Shown one piece after another: positions 12,005-24,784 of a stretch of 64,000 nucleotides of DNA (positions within the stretch are counted from its first letter, which is position 1; each line of letters starts with the position of its first letter). Source of the DNA: Leptoclinus maculatus (taxonomy: Eukaryota; Chordata; Actinopteri; Perciformes; Stichaeidae). Location: the NCBI GenBank assembly GCA_032191485.1, contig JAVDOI010000020.1, forward strand, positions 2,762,111 through 2,826,110, in the 5' to 3' direction. A program made the translations under genes and the position numbers. Below the pieces are notes generated by a model. The model did no database searches. It was given only the letters and a program-made list of their open reading frames with translations, and was not told the DNA's origin.

Positions 12005-15000
12005 CTGGCGGGAGAAAGAGCGGAAATGGTGAGATCAAATAAAAAAATAATAAAAAAAAGAGCAAGAAAGAGACAGAAAGAGGATAAAAGAGAGAGAAAA
12101 AAAAAAGACATTTTACATCCTTCAAGGTACATTCTGCAGACAACCAAGCATTGCTCTGAGGCCACCATCCGGGGACAGGCTCTGAGTCAGGATCACCCTT
12201 TGCATCCATCAATCCCATCACCCATCCCTCCTTCCACCCGATACCCCCGAAGCACAGCAGAAGGCAAGACTCATCGTACACCATGAGCTCATAACGGTAG
12301 GAGAGCATGAGGCAATGTCAACATATTGATGACACTTCAGAATAAACTATGCAAAGTGCTCCGTTGTTGGTGTAATAAACACTTTATGCGAGTAGAGAAT
12401 TCATAAAGTTTTATATGCGAGTGCAGTTCTAAAATACGGATCAAAGATTTAACATTCCATCTGGCAAAACCGTGAAGCTTATATCACCTTTTTAAAAATG
12501 TTTTATGTCAAAAGTCTGTTGTTTTCCTCTTTGTAAATCAAAACAACAACATATAAAGCATGCAACACTTCACACGTCATGAATATATGATTAACCTCAT
12601 TAAACAAGCCAGATAGAGCCGAATCATTTCAACTGCACAGAATGTTTTGGTCAGAATGTGATGGCCTAAATAACTGGTTGCTTTCTTGACTCGGGCTGCA
12701 AATAAACTCGTTTTTTTTTTTTTGCTGCATCTGCTGTGCGCTCACTGGAGCGGACGCAGGGTCTCGCACCTTTAGCGTTAGCCCCCCGTTTCCCAGCAAT
12801 CTTGAGATTCACTTGCCTTCTGCAGCACTTTGGGCACGAGAAACCCAACAGTGTAAATGACAAGAAAGGGTGATCTGCACATCCCAGCCACCTCACGCCT
12901 GGTGCACACACACTGCAAGAAATAAGACGCTACGCCGCACTATTTGCTATAAGCGGTGCGTCAAAAACACATCATTTTACAAGATGTGTTGTCAGGCGGT
13001 GGAGCGTTGGATACAAAGCTTTGCCCTTCAACTGTGGTGGAAGTGTCAGTAAACAGCATCTCTGGTAAAAAGCAAGAAACTGAATCCTGCTCTGTAGCTG
13101 ACCCTGACTTCTTAGGAAACATCCTTTACAGGGATCATGAAGCATCAACTTTTTATTCCCCTTGGAATATCTTCACCTTGATATGAATTCATTGCTGTTG
13201 CTGTAAAGTGTGTGTGCATGCGGCAGCGTGGTTGGGTTGTGTTCTCGAGCTGTCAACCGCTACAGAATAGTGGACACAAACAGCCAGGGACCAGCGTCAC
13301 GCTGCAGAGAGGTGGGGGGGGGGGGTGTAATGTAGTTAAGGGCCACTTCTGTTGGTCAGCAGCAGTGTTTTCTGAAGAGAAGCTGCATTTGTGCAATCGT
13401 TTTTTGAAAAATGTAGAGGTTGTCCCGACCGGATGTGAAGGTTTTTTTAATCGATAAGTCATAAATGAAATGTGGGCCGGTTGTCATATGGGAATGTTAG
13501 TGTGATAGACTTAGCTAACAGGTTATCACCATTACCTATGACTAATAAATATCATTAGGGTTAATTATGTCCAATTATAGCCTTTCCTAGTGATTAATCA
13601 GGAGGAATTTAATTATCAATCCAATCGGTCATTATTGTGACCGGCGGGATTAAATGGGAAAGGATTAACGCCTTAACAGATACTGAGGATCCCCTGCGGA
13701 TGTGATATACTTTAGCTGTTAATTAATCCCCTTGCAAAAGAGCTGAGAAAATCCTGAGCAGCGCCTTAGCGTCGCTCAGATTCATTCAGGTGTCATTATA
13801 GCCCAGCTGAAGCCACAGGAATGGGAATGTGGGTCCCAGCTCTCTGTGGGGGAAAAGCTGGATACAGTATAGATGATTTGGATCAGCTGCAAATGTGTGG
13901 TTTGGGGCCTGCTAGCAGTTCAAGCTGTGGGCGGGCAGGGACAAATGTGTGTGCAACTTCAGGCAACTACAGCTGTGAGGCGGTCTCTCTGACTGTTTGA
14001 TCCAAGGGCCGCAGACATAAAGGCCGTTGAAGGGATGAAAAGTTCCATCTTCTGAGTCTTGGCCAGGTGGGGGTGTTGATGAGCGACAGGAAATGAGAGC
14101 GAGAGAGAGAGATAGAGGGGGAGAAAGAAAAGCGAGAGAAAAGAAAGCAGAAAAAGAGAGAGGAGCGACCACCTCTGCCCCCCCCATTCCTGTCTCTATG
14201 GTGGCTTAAACTCTCATATTCCAAGGTGCAACTCTGTCATGCTCCTCCTGGTTCACCGCTGAGACTTAAGGTATCCTTAAGCTGGACGGTCATACCCATC
14301 TTCCCCAGAGCACTTATATTGTTTTTGCAATGACATGTTAATGAGTCAAAAGGTCTGCATTCCTGCAGCCTGTTGTTAGTGGGGGTGCATTTGCAAACCC
14401 TACTCTACAATTTCACTGACCTTCTCCCAACAAGATTGCCTCCTGGACCTCTTTACCCCCCCTTCTTCTCTGAACTCTCTGTGATTACTTAGGATGAGGG
14501 TTCATACCTCCTCTTAGCACCCCTGGGTCAGAAGTGGACCCAACCAGCCCCTCAGCTAACTCCACCAAAACTGGAATAGAGCAGAACCACGAGGAGGAGC
14601 GACATATGAGCGAGGCCACCTCTAAGCTTCTGGAGACAGGCTAGTTAGTGGGGTAAGGCTCAGGGTCAGGCCGGGGACACTGTTAGAGATGGAGCTTTTA
14701 AACAGGAGGAGTTGCTATCAGGCTTCACAGGGAACAAAGGGAAGTGGGTGAAAAGCAGAGGGGATGGGACCAGGGGTCAAATAATATGGAAGATAAAGGA
14801 CTACAGGGTGGCTCCCCTCAGTGGGCAAAATGGGGAGGGGTACCTTTACATTTAGACTTTTTGTCTTATTTTCCTGCAGCAAGCAGTTAATGGAGGAGAA
14901 GTTTCTGTATTTGTACCTCAGCAAATAAATAGCAAAAATAAATATACTGCTTTAAACCAAAGGGCAGTGATGGGCATGAGCTAGCTTATTAGCTTACTGC

Positions 15001-15265
15001 ACAGCCAACCAGAGCTATTACATGAACTGAAGCGTGCTCTGTCATACAAAACAAATCTGAAGTAACAGAGGGACAAATTTAGAAGCTTTTCCCCACACGA
15101 ACATCTGCCAATAGAAAAAAAAACAATGGTGTGACACTCAAAATGTCAAACCATTGTTCTAAGTTCAGCAGTATACGATGCTAAAATACAGAGCGAAGAT
15201 GAGGAGACAGGGGATGGTAAGGGAAAGGTTAGCAGGGACAGCCACGGTGAATCACGGGGGCCTAC
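12005..15265 (-). other. Intron between exon 11 and SS3 exon (3.26 kb)
   Basis: Intron bounded by donor GTAGGC and acceptor CCGCCAG. It contains an A-rich purine stretch (12035-12105), a T/A homopolymer (about 12711-12723), a G12 tract (13314-13325) and a GA-rich purine block (14090-14165). A homeodomain-motif-rich segment lies around 13490-13760. No other coding sequence is recognised. Confidence 0.8.
13490..13760. promoter_or_regulatory. Candidate conserved noncoding/enhancer segment rich in homeodomain motifs
   Basis: This intronic stretch carries a cluster of TAAT/ATTA cores and bicoid-class GGATTA or TAATCC sites (for example GGGATTAAATGGG, AAAGGATTAACG, TTAATTAATCCCC). It is free of simple repeats. 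This is a composition-based guess only. Cross-species conservation would be needed to call an enhancer. Confidence 0.25.
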
Positions 15266-15469
15266 CGAGGTTCACGGTGAGCTTGACGCGGCCTCCGTCC
15301 AGCTCCAGTCGCAGGGTGTCCGCCGACTCCTTGGAGGTGGTGGCCATGAGCAGGCCGTACGCCCGCTGGGACATGAAGCGCATAGCCACGTCCTCGGCCT
15401 CCGTGTGCATGGTGACCGGCATGATGATCTTCAGGTACATGCTGCCGTCATAACTCAGCACCGTCGCCT
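15266..15469 (-). CDS. nrxn2: Neurexin-2 alpha internal exon (canonical exon 11), start of LNS4
   Basis: A 204-nt, phase 1-1 exon of 67 complete codons: ATVLSYDGSMYLKIIMPVTM, then HTEAEDVAMRFMSQRAYGLL, ending LRLELDGGRVKLTVNL. It forms the N-terminal strands of LNS4. The acceptor is CACCCAG at 15470-15476 and the donor is CTCG|GTAGGC at 15265-15260. The trailing G is completed either by the SS3 microexon (G|AT, Asp) or, on skipping, by the next constitutive exon. YLKIIMP and the position relative to EGF-B identify the domain. The continuing frame past the donor (RPP...) is intronic. Confidence 0.96.
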
Positions 15470-16999
15470 CTGGGTGGGGGAGAGGCAGAGGACAGAGGAG
15501 GGACTGTGACAAGTGGGTTACGCATTACACAGGAGAGCACAGAGGTCGATTGGACAGTCCAGTATCGATGGTCGAGTTCAAACCATTATCAAAGTCGATG
15601 TCAATCTTGTGTTCAAAACACATTTAATTATGTTTGGGAAAATCACAAAGTGATCAGAGGATACTATCATTCATCGCTGCACTTCTCAGGCATCTACCTG
15701 GTTTTAGAAAGTCGGATGGCAGCATGAACACTGCAGCCCTTTGTCTCCCTTTGTGTTTTTGTAATTGCATCTTCATGTGTGCAGAATATGCCCTGGTTAT
15801 TTAATGACAAATCTACCTCCCAAAGCACCAACATCAAAGTGACAGTTCCCGGAGTACTGCTCTTATTTTGCAGTGTGGGTTGATATGCGTCATCATAGGC
15901 GATTCTGAGTCACTGTCACGGGGTAAACAAAACGCTTAGGTGTTAGGTGTTAGTCCCTGCTTTGGGTGGGCAAACTGCTAAAAAGCAGTGATATTTCAAA
16001 AGTGAACAACATAGATTTGCTCACACTGGACCAACACACGCCTTGCATTTCTGAATTACATAAAAATAACACCAGCTGAAAACACCATCATATCTTTTAG
16101 TTTGATTTGGCTTGGCATCATGTAATTCTTCCTCTAGTGAATATCATTGATGGTCCTTACACTCTGTTAATCTATGCACTCAGTCTGTTGACATGGAGTA
16201 ATATGCAGCTGGCTATTAGAAAACTTCCCCTGTGCCACATCCCTGCAGTAACACAAAGCTCCACCAGATGGCAAAAGAGCATCACTGAAAGCACACCTGC
16301 CACGTGAGCACCCAGAGGAAAATAAATAAATATCACCCTTCAAAATAAAGACATTTCATCCTCTACCTCCACTGTCCTGATTTGAATCCAATCTCTCCTT
16401 CCCTCATTACCCCCCTTGTCCCTCAAAATCCCATACTGTCATGGCTCACTCACCCCCACGGACGTGCAAAGGCAGAGTGCGGAGCGAGGCGCCTGCAGCT
16501 AATTGGAATGAATCAGACGTACGTGGTGCTATTTGAATAGATCACCTCCCCTCGCTGTGGTTTAGGCGCCACCTGGGTTTGCGTGACTGACACAGATGGC
16601 GGCGGTAGGCCTGGCTGCTCTGTCACACTGTTGCCAGCCTCTGAGTGCTCCAGCACCCCACCCCACCCCACCCCTCCCAGCCAGCGGGCGCCCAAAAGCC
16701 ACCCAGCCTCGGGTGGCATTTGGTTTAGACATGTCTCCCTGTGGAGTTCTTACTCTCACCATGCAGCAGCTGCTTGGTTGTGTGAAAAACAAGGCAGCGC
16801 ATTGTTTAAATGCTCATTCTACACTTGTTTTCTCTCGCTTCTGCTTTATTGGATGGAGCTTACAACATGCATTGTAAACATTGTAACATTATCAATTTAC
16901 CTGCATTGTTTCATGTTTTGACCATCTATCTGATGGCTTGATTATGGGTGTCTTCACCCATGAAGACACCCATCCCCTTCAACATCCCCCCCTCCTTAC
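15470..16999 (-). other. Intron between exons 10 and 11 (1.53 kb)
   Basis: Short intron with a hairpin at 16944-16973 near its 5' end and a C/A-rich stretch (about 16650-16685). Open frames of 112 and 93 codons on the plus strand here have no recognisable homology and are treated as chance. Confidence 0.8.
16944..16973 (-). repeat. 13-bp perfect hairpin just downstream of exon-10 donor
   Basis: Arms ATGGGTGTCTTCA (16944-16956) and TGAAGACACCCAT (16961-16973) are exact reverse complements around a CCCA loop (TGGG on the transcribed strand). The hairpin starts 27 nt into intron 10 in the transcribed direction, so it would fold in the neurexin pre-mRNA close to the 5' splice site. Confidence 0.85.
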
Positions 17000-17383
17000 C
17001 TATCTCACAGTTGGATCCCAGGTACCCGGTGCCGATGCAGTCGCATATGTAGCGGTTCCAGCCCTCTTTGCACAGACCTGCGTTGCCACAAGGGGCGCTG
17101 CTGCACCTCTTCTGCAGCTCACGGGTGCAGAAACTGCTGACGCCGAACGCGCTCTGGATCTCAGCCAGGCGGCGGACATCGCGGCTCTTGCCGTCGATGA
17201 AGAGGTCGCGGACGCAGCCCACGTAGCCGTAGTTGAGCAGCGCCGTCCACACCTCCGGCGGCATGATGAGGTCCGACTTAGACTCGGGCAGCCCGCCCAG
17301 GTACATTTCACTGTCCAGGTCCAGGATTTCACTGCCCTCTGGGGAGCTGAAGGGCATGCTGCGGCTGTTGACCGAGATTGATC
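17000..17383 (-). CDS. nrxn2: Neurexin-2 alpha internal exon (canonical exon 10), LNS3 end and EGF-B
   Basis: A 384-nt, phase 1-1 exon of 127 complete codons. It starts SISVNSRSMPFSSPEGSEIL and contains the LNS3 C-terminal strands (DSEMYLGGLPESKSD, TALLNYGYVGCVRDLFIDG). It then encodes the second EGF-like module, KRCSSAPCGNAGLCKEGWNR followed by YICDCIGTGYLGSNCEI, with all six EGF cysteines present. The acceptor is CTTCAAG at 17384-17390 and the donor is GTAAGG at 16999-16994. A 13-bp hairpin lies 20 nt beyond the donor hexamer. The exon is unusually GC-rich, so it carries two long antisense or out-of-frame open frames (147 and 110 codons) that are not genes. Intron 9, between this exon and exon 9, is only 653 nt. 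Confidence 0.97.
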   Translation of the reverse strand, partial: DQSRSTAAACPSAPQRAVKSWTWTVKCTWAGCPSLSRTSSCRRRCGRRCSTTATWAASATSSSTARAAMSAAWLRSRARSASAVSAPVSCRRGAAAPLVATQVCAKRAGTATYATASAPGTWDPTVR

Positions 17384-18036
17384 CTTGAAGGCAGAAACAC
17401 AGTTGTCAATTGAATATTCAAATTGTTGTGATTAAATATGATGAAACATTGGAGAAGTGTGTGGTCTGGAGAGGTGGGAGAGTGGGAGGGAGGTCAAGTG
17501 GCTGAGTGAGTGGGCGAGTGAGTGAGTGTGGGAGGAGCAGTGAGTGGATCATTTAGGGACATAAAGCACAGACAGAGGGACATACAAGAGACAGGGAGAA
17601 TAGATGACAGTGTGTGTGTGTGTGTGTCTAATGTGTCTGTAATAGGCTAAATGGAGGAGAAGGGAAGCAGAATGCAGCAGGGAGTGGGTGAGACAAAAGG
17701 CCCTCTATCTTTCTGTGATTAACGACTCCGTCTTAATTTTCTATTAAAAGTCAATTACAGCAGGAGCAGCGGTGAGATCACACGGATGCTCGCGCACACA
17801 CACACACACACACTCATTCACACCCTTCCTCATTATAAGACGCCATTAGGGGGAGATATAATGTCCTAGGTGCTTGCCCACCTACAGATCATTCATCAGA
17901 CACCAGACACGCAGATGTCCCTGTTTGTGCCCACATGCTGGCAGAGACATCAGAACACAAGTCTCTCTTCAGGTAAATGAACTCACATCAACTAATACCA
18001 CCAAGTTTAAACAACTTTAATTAAAGCACCCCTCAC
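17384..18036 (-). other. Intron between exons 9 and 10 (653 bp)
   Basis: The shortest intron in the window. It has a GAGT/GGGA-rich simple stretch (about 17470-17540), a short TG run near 17612-17627 and a short CA run near 17796-17812. Otherwise I see nothing. Confidence 0.8.
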
Positions 18037-18475
18037 CTTTCCTCCCTTCCCTCTGGAAATCCACATGGCACCATTCCCCGTCATTGACCTTCTTGTTGCT
18101 GGACTTCAGCTTTGTTTTCCCAGAGCCCATATCGATCAGCAGGTACAAGTACCCCTCCAGCAGCTCCATGGCAAAGTAATCTGTCTTCAGCTCCCTACCG
18201 GGCTTCTGCTCTTTGGGACCCTGAGGACGGCCGTGGCTGAACAACAGGAGCCCACTGGGCTCCGTAGTGCGGAAGTCGAAGGAGATAGATCCCGTCTTCT
18301 TGGTGTTCCACTTGGGCAGGGAGATGTAGGACTCGGGGGTCTCGAAGGTGACGGGGTCCAGGGCTGCCACGTCCTCACAGCGGAACACCAAGTCGCCATT
18401 CAGGCTGATCTTGGGGTCGCGCTCGATGGCCAGACGAGACAGCTCCAGCTTGAAGTCGTTGTTCTTGTACACCAC
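18037..18475 (-). CDS. nrxn2: Neurexin-2 alpha internal exon (canonical exon 9), LNS2 end and first part of LNS3
   Basis: A 439-nt exon, phase 0 in and phase 1 out, encoding 146 residues plus one base. It begins VVYKNNDFKLELSRLA, completes LNS2 through FRCEDVAALDP, and opens LNS3 with TFETPESYISLPKW, KKTGSISFDFRTTEPSG and VNDGEWCHVDFQREGRK. The acceptor is CTCCAG at 18476-18481. The donor is AAAG|GTGAGG. The split codon G|GA joins it to the next exon. FRCEDVAALDPVTFE and EWCHVDFQR favour neurexin-2. The loop after LLLFSHGRPQ is lysine- and proline-rich (GPKEQKPGRELK) instead of the glycine/serine-rich loop I recall in mammalian neurexin-2. The 146-residue plus-strand frame over this exon is antisense. 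Confidence 0.97.
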
Positions 18476-21400
18476 CTGGAGATCAGAGCGGAGGGTGATT
18501 GGTAATGATCCTGTATAACATAGTGGTGCTGACGTGTGATTGGGGATTCATTCATTGCATCTAGAACTGGATACATATTGTAAAATGTACTTTCCTTTTA
18601 GACTAAAATGCAGCTGCAGCAGAGAAGAACATTGCATCCATAATGGCGAGACCCTGCAGATGCATCCTAATTGCCCAAATTAATTTCAAGTGTCAGTTAT
18701 AGTGGCTGCTGGGAAATTGTGTCCGCATGGGGAAATGATGAATCAAGACGTGAATGAAAAGCATGACTTTCTGTTGATCAGTACTGTAGTGAGAAACCAA
18801 CATTGGTACAAAGTGCTGCAGAAGCTGTGCTTCTACCTTACGACGAACGCTCCCCTCAACAAGACATGCAGTTAACATACGAGTGCTCAGTTTATTGATG
18901 CTCCATGATTAGGAAACTCCTTCACACTTTGAACATTTTTAATTAAACACTGAAGCCCAAGGCACGCTTCCATTGACTTCAATGACGTCTGGGTGCACAA
19001 CATGCTCAGTGCATCGTCACCACTGTATACACTCTTGGTCAACGCGTATACACTATTGGTTGTTGAGCAAAAGCTGCAGCTCAAAAATGTCAGCACACCG
19101 GAAAATGAATTGAAAAAAGGCTGGAGGGGAAAGTCAGACGCAGGGAGAAGTGAATGTTGCTTACGGCCCCTAATGTAAATGTCTCCGACAGCCTTTGATG
19201 AAGTACTGCTCTATTGTTTCAGCTCAAAGTGTGTGCCTGTGCCTCATTATGTGCATTCATAATGGATTAAGTGCTAAAGGCAAAGTAAATTATCCTTGTC
19301 TTTGTTTCAGTTCCCCTTTTATTTGTTGAACACTCTGTAGACAGCGTCTTGAGAGGCCGTCCTCAAGGTAATAGTGTGAAGCAGCTGAGGCCTTTGTTTG
19401 TGTGTGTGTGTGCATTCTCTCCTGATGTTAGGGCTCTGCACGCTTCCTCACACACCCACCCATACTACTGACAGGTAATAGGAATGTAGAGTTTAGTGTT
19501 TTCTGGTGCTGTTGCAGCTACGAGGTTCAGGAGTCTCAGGTTCGATCTGCAGCAGATGTTTACGATTGCAATGTCACAGAGCGAAGACACGGAAAAGCTA
19601 CCTGCTCATTGTGTCTTTACCTGAACCTCCTTTAGTGCCACCGTGTTTTTCCATGCGCTCACTTGTTATAACTACACTATATAACAGTATAACTCTGTTT
19701 GCGTTGGCCTCTTTCTGTATTCACACCACTGAACAGCTCGTCTTGTGCAATGCGGTGCACCGTATTGGTTTTTGACTATCTAATTTCACCAGACTGCTGC
19801 CGTCATTCCCCTTTTGTCTTTCACGGCATCTCTTTTTGAAATGCCCTCTAGTCGTACCTACTTTTTTGACATGCATGCACGCTCTCTCTCTCTAAGCACA
19901 CCTACGCACAGGCACAGGATGAACCGCAAGAACGCAGATACGCTGGGTTATTCCTGAACCTAAGCCTCCTTTGGTTATCCCTTTCTTTGGCCACGCTGCC
20001 ACATGCACTGTACACCTCATAATGTCGTCATTAGCGGAGATTAGTCCTGCTAATTAGCCGTGATCACTTGAAAACTGGCAGCTAATAAAGCGTGAGCTCT
20101 CCTGGTTTAAGGTGTTAAGAGGAGAAAAAAAAAGAGGTGAAAGAGAGAAAACGCAGTGGGCTTATTTTCATCTGAACTATTTTGAGGTATTTATTTTTGT
20201 TAATCCATGCTAATCTGTTTTTACAAAAATAAATAAAATGCAGCCTGGTGAGCTGATTTATACAACGGATCATACAGCATCTGGGGAACAGATGAGGCAG
20301 GAAATAAACCTGAAATAAACCTGTATCGGGCAATATGGCCCGATACCAGCCCATGGGTACGCTAGTGGTAGGTGGCTAAAATCAAGATGTGTCCATGTAA
20401 TCACATTCACATCAAACATGAATATTATGTATATTCAGATACATTTCTCTGTTGTGAATCAATGTTCAAATGAACAGATTTCCATTACATTTGCTGTGGA
20501 TGAATCTTCATGTCAGCTGTGACCTCTCCTTAGCACCATCCAGCACTTGTGTAAAATATATATATATAAATAAATACCAATATACTATATTTGCAATGAT
20601 ACTTATACGCTGGCCATGATTGGATGTGCCTTCTATTTTGAAAACTGCATGAGCCTTTCTCCTGCATTACCCTCACTACTTGGTACCAGGTCTAAAAGGT
20701 CAACGATGAACAAAAGACGGCTAAATGTAGACGACACATTGCTGATTAGGGACTAGGGCCTGTCATATTTACATGAACTCATAGCAATAGCTGCATCTGA
20801 CATCCCAAAAAGTCTTTCATCAGACTAATCGACACCAGACAAAGCATTCCGCTGACATGAATGTGCTCAAACTCGAGATGGGACATCACCAACACAATGA
20901 CAGATTTGCATGCCAGCATGCAACATGTCATTGACGTCAAGACTTCTGATGTCAGAGAGGGATTTTGTGCAATCCATCATGTCACAAATCAAAGCCAAAA
21001 TGAAGGCAGGCTGCCAGAATTAGCTTCCCGCAACGTCGGCTTTGATTGGCTGTTGTTAGTATGTGATTTTCAGCTGGAGCAGAATCAGCCGTGCATGGCA
21101 ATCGTGTTTGTTATCACTGGGCAAATGTTCTTACACTGCCAGCTTTGTTTTAGGTTTGATCCGAGCAGCGTGTGTGCCAGGATCCAGCTTGTTGTTTAGC
21201 ATCTTCAATTCAACAAGGGGCAGGACATGAAAAAACGCTTTGTGTATTGACCCTCAGCATGAAACGCACCGTTTTAACGCCTTTCTCTTTAAGCACCTCT
21301 CCTGGAAAAGCCCATTCTGCTCTGTTTGGATGTGAGGGAAAAAATGGTGCACCTTTGCAAATGCAGTTCTTAAGCCGTGGGTGAGGTACTTATATTCTAA

Positions 21401-22768
21401 GAGCCTGTATGTCACATAGTAAGGAGAGTACAATATGAAAGGCTTGTTGAATCACACGTTTTTCTGACCTCAGCAGCTCACACCAAACGGACCAGGTTGT
21501 CTTATTTCACAGTCTGTGGGTTGGTAGACACTATAGATACCCAAATGGGTGTGTGTGCGCGAGCACTTAAAACGGTGAGTGTTTCATGATAAGTCCCCTT
21601 CAAGTCCATCAGTGTCTCTCTAGCAAAAGAAGACAAATGTAAAAGGAGAGGAGTAGCCAGGGGCAACAACGAACAAACAGCAGAACGCCAAAGAAGGTGA
21701 AACAAGAATACAAGGGGAGAGGTGTTGAGCAGTAAGGAAGGAAGGATAGAAGAAGATAGCAGTGAATAATGACAAATGAGAGGGAGACGAGTGTAACAGA
21801 GGGACGGAGCGATGCATGGGAGCATCAAAGCGCGTGAGGCGTAAAGGGTAAATGTATCAAATAAACTGCGTCTTTGGGCTCAGCCGGGGGCAGATTCTGT
21901 ATGAATGCATGTGCTGACTCAGCATCTCTAGACCATATGCCTTTCTTTCATATCATCAAATCCTTCAGGGTTTCTGGCTATATACAGACATTTTGCAATA
22001 TGTGCCCCTAAGTATTGGGGGGGGCAGATCTGAACAGCTCATCTGACGCTGCAGAGAAGTTAAAACACAGTCAAAGGCCTTTAAAAGGACTTGAGCAGAG
22101 TTAATACCAGTGTTGTTCCCTCTTCTAAAGTGATGATCACTTCTCCTCTGATTCACTGACGTGGCTAGCAGAGCCGCTGGGTGTGTTGGATTAACTATGG
22201 CGATCTTTCTGAGATCAGAATGTGCGTGGCCTCGACATGGACTGTGACTGGGCCAAAGCCTTCCCCGGGGGTTCCTCCATTGATTTGTTTTTGTCATTGA
22301 GAAACTCCGCAAATCTAACAACCTGCAGGTCAGCAGACCAGAAAGAATCATTTGTTTCCTGATGTACTTGGGGTTGTGACTGTCCGATGAGCGCACATAC
22401 CACATCGTCGTAAGACATTTGTGTAAGGGTTGCAATTAAACACATATGTCACATATTTATTGTCTTTAGTGACAGTTTGGGATGCAATTACAGCATGACT
22501 ATGCATTGCGTTGATTGCCGTTGCCTTAGCAATAAAGAAACACAACTAGAAAAGGGCAAAGTGCAGACTTCACTGCGCCACCCTTCCAGCTACAAAGTCT
22601 CAAACGAATGTGTACGTGTTGTAGGTGGGGTGTAAGTGGGGGGGGGGGGGGGGCGATGGATGACTCCTGAAGTTGATATCGCACCACAAAGGTGAGACTG
22701 GGTGGAAGCTGCAGACAAAGAGAGAAAGCATCAATATGAAGTTGGGAGGACAGGGAGGGAGGAGAGAG

Positions 22769-22771
<3 letters not shown>

Positions 22772-22807
<36 letters not shown>
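22772..22807. repeat. (GT)18 microsatellite
   Basis: Uninterrupted GT run of 36 nt after a GA-rich stretch. Nearby are G16 at 22638-22653 and G18 at 23026-23043. Confidence 0.95.
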
Positions 22808-22808
<1 letters not shown>

Positions 22809-24784
22809 AGGGCAAGGAGGAGGGCCAGAGCATTCATCCAGCACACGGAATCAGTCGAAGAAATCAATTTTAATTTGGCCATCAGGATAGCAAAGCTGGA
22901 CGTGCCAACACTGCTACCATGGACTTAATTACACAAAAGTGCCCCCGAGAAAGGGAGGATGAGAGGTGGAGAGAGGTGGGGAGATAGAGGAGGGGAGATA
23001 GAGGAGAGAGAGACTGTGAGATAGAGGGGGGGGGGGGGGGGGGAGTGTGAAATGGGCGATAGCAAGGTCACTGTCTTGGAGAAAAGATGGAGGCGGAGGT
23101 TGTGGTGGAGAGACAGATGGTGGCATGGAGAAGAAGAGGGGAATCTGTGGAAACAGGACCGAGGGGCTGAGAGGAGCGATCTGATTTCACACTCCGCCAC
23201 TCTGACCGGGAGCCTAGAAAACACACACACATACACCCTACGGTGTATGATCATAGCATGTGGGCGACTTTGAACACACACATATGCGTCAAATAAAAAC
23301 TTCATAGGGCTTCAGTGCCTCTTTTGGTGCCTTTCTACTCTTCTTCTGCTGTGCTCTTCCTTTGGGTTTCTGCTGCCTGGAGGGTACTGGCCAAGCGTAT
23401 CAAAGGCGTTTGACCACGGTGGCGGCATGAAAGCCTTGCCCCAGACCATAACACCACTGATAATCCGAGCTGTGCCACTGAACTAGCACAGGATGAAACA
23501 CACCGCCGTCTACCCCCCCTCACTTTCCTCTTTATTTTCAGCTCTACTCTACTGCTTTACTGACACTCTCAGTTACCCATGTTGAGGGTTTTCTCAGTGC
23601 CTTTCTGGCTCAGTTGAGCTGATATAGTTATTAGAGCTTGACCACAGCTGAGCCCATGAAACACATATAGCAGGAATAACAACCAGTATATCAAATAGGT
23701 ACCCAAGAGTCTTCCCTTTAAAGACACGCCCACTTAATATTAACCTTAAAAAACAACTTCCCTCATTCATTCCTCCACTTCCTGCCATGTCTTCCTCTTT
23801 TCATCTCTTGCTTAGCTTTTTATTGGGAGATCACCCAGTCTAACCAACGGAGTCTTAAATGATCTGTTCTCCAACCATCTGCTCCGTCTCTACTTCTCCA
23901 GTTCTTGGACATTCCCTACCACCTCTATTCGTAGCCGTTAACTCTCGCCGTAGTCTGTTTTCCCCTGGTGCTCTGTCTGTACGTTGACTGTAAATCCAGC
24001 CCTGTTCTTGATGAGAGAGGATAGTTAAACGCCTTGGGAAGTTTAAGACCCACTAGGGATCCTTCTGATAGCAACCCAAATAATGAAAATGTAATTCTAC
24101 AGGCATAATTAAGTTAGAGATAGGGCGATTACTGTGCGATCCATTAAAAGTGATGGCAAAAGTAATTACTTATTCAATCAGCGTGGTTTTATGAGGAAAT
24201 GCGATGGCACCATGTTGCGTCGCCACTACACAAGTCATTACATTTACAAGGGCATAATACTTTAAGCTGTGATTGGTCCTCTTGACAGCTTGTTAAGCTG
24301 TGATTTAAAGCCCTAGTGAAAATAAAAGTCTTTCTTTTTGGTCAAACTTGAAGATATAAAGTTTTTATAAGGCAACTGTCCTCTACATATCCATCACTGA
24401 CAACTGTGTATGCAGCTGCTTAGCTATGATATACATCTGAAACTTTGTGTTTGTGCAATGCCTGTGGGCGTGTTCTGTCTGCAGTATGGCTAGGAGGAAA
24501 GGAACTAAACACTTGAAAGAGATTTAGGATAGTGTACGTCCGACACCTCCTACTCTCACTGTGTATCTGCACAGACTGATGATTCAGGTGTCAGAGGCAA
24601 CACACACTCACAGTGGAACATGTGTGTTCTCAATGCAACTTTGTGATGTTTGGCAAGGAAGTTTCCACAGCAAGCAACTTGCTAGCATGAGGCGGATAGA
24701 TACAGTACAAAGAAGAGAGTATGTACACATGGATTGATTACTCAACGGGCCTACCGAGCACAGGCCGAAGTGTCAGGGCCCCTG

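Noticed and set aside
11895..12308. 137-codon minus frame containing the SS3 peptide
   Set aside because: Only 27 nt are coding. The rest is intron read-through, as the acceptor at 12005 and donor at 11977 show.
16938..17381. 147-codon plus-strand open frame
   Set aside because: Exact antisense of GC-rich neurexin exon 10. The minus frame carries the EGF and LNS motifs and valid splice sites.
18065..18505. 146-codon plus-strand open frame
   Set aside because: Antisense shadow of neurexin exon 9, with no recognisable domain.
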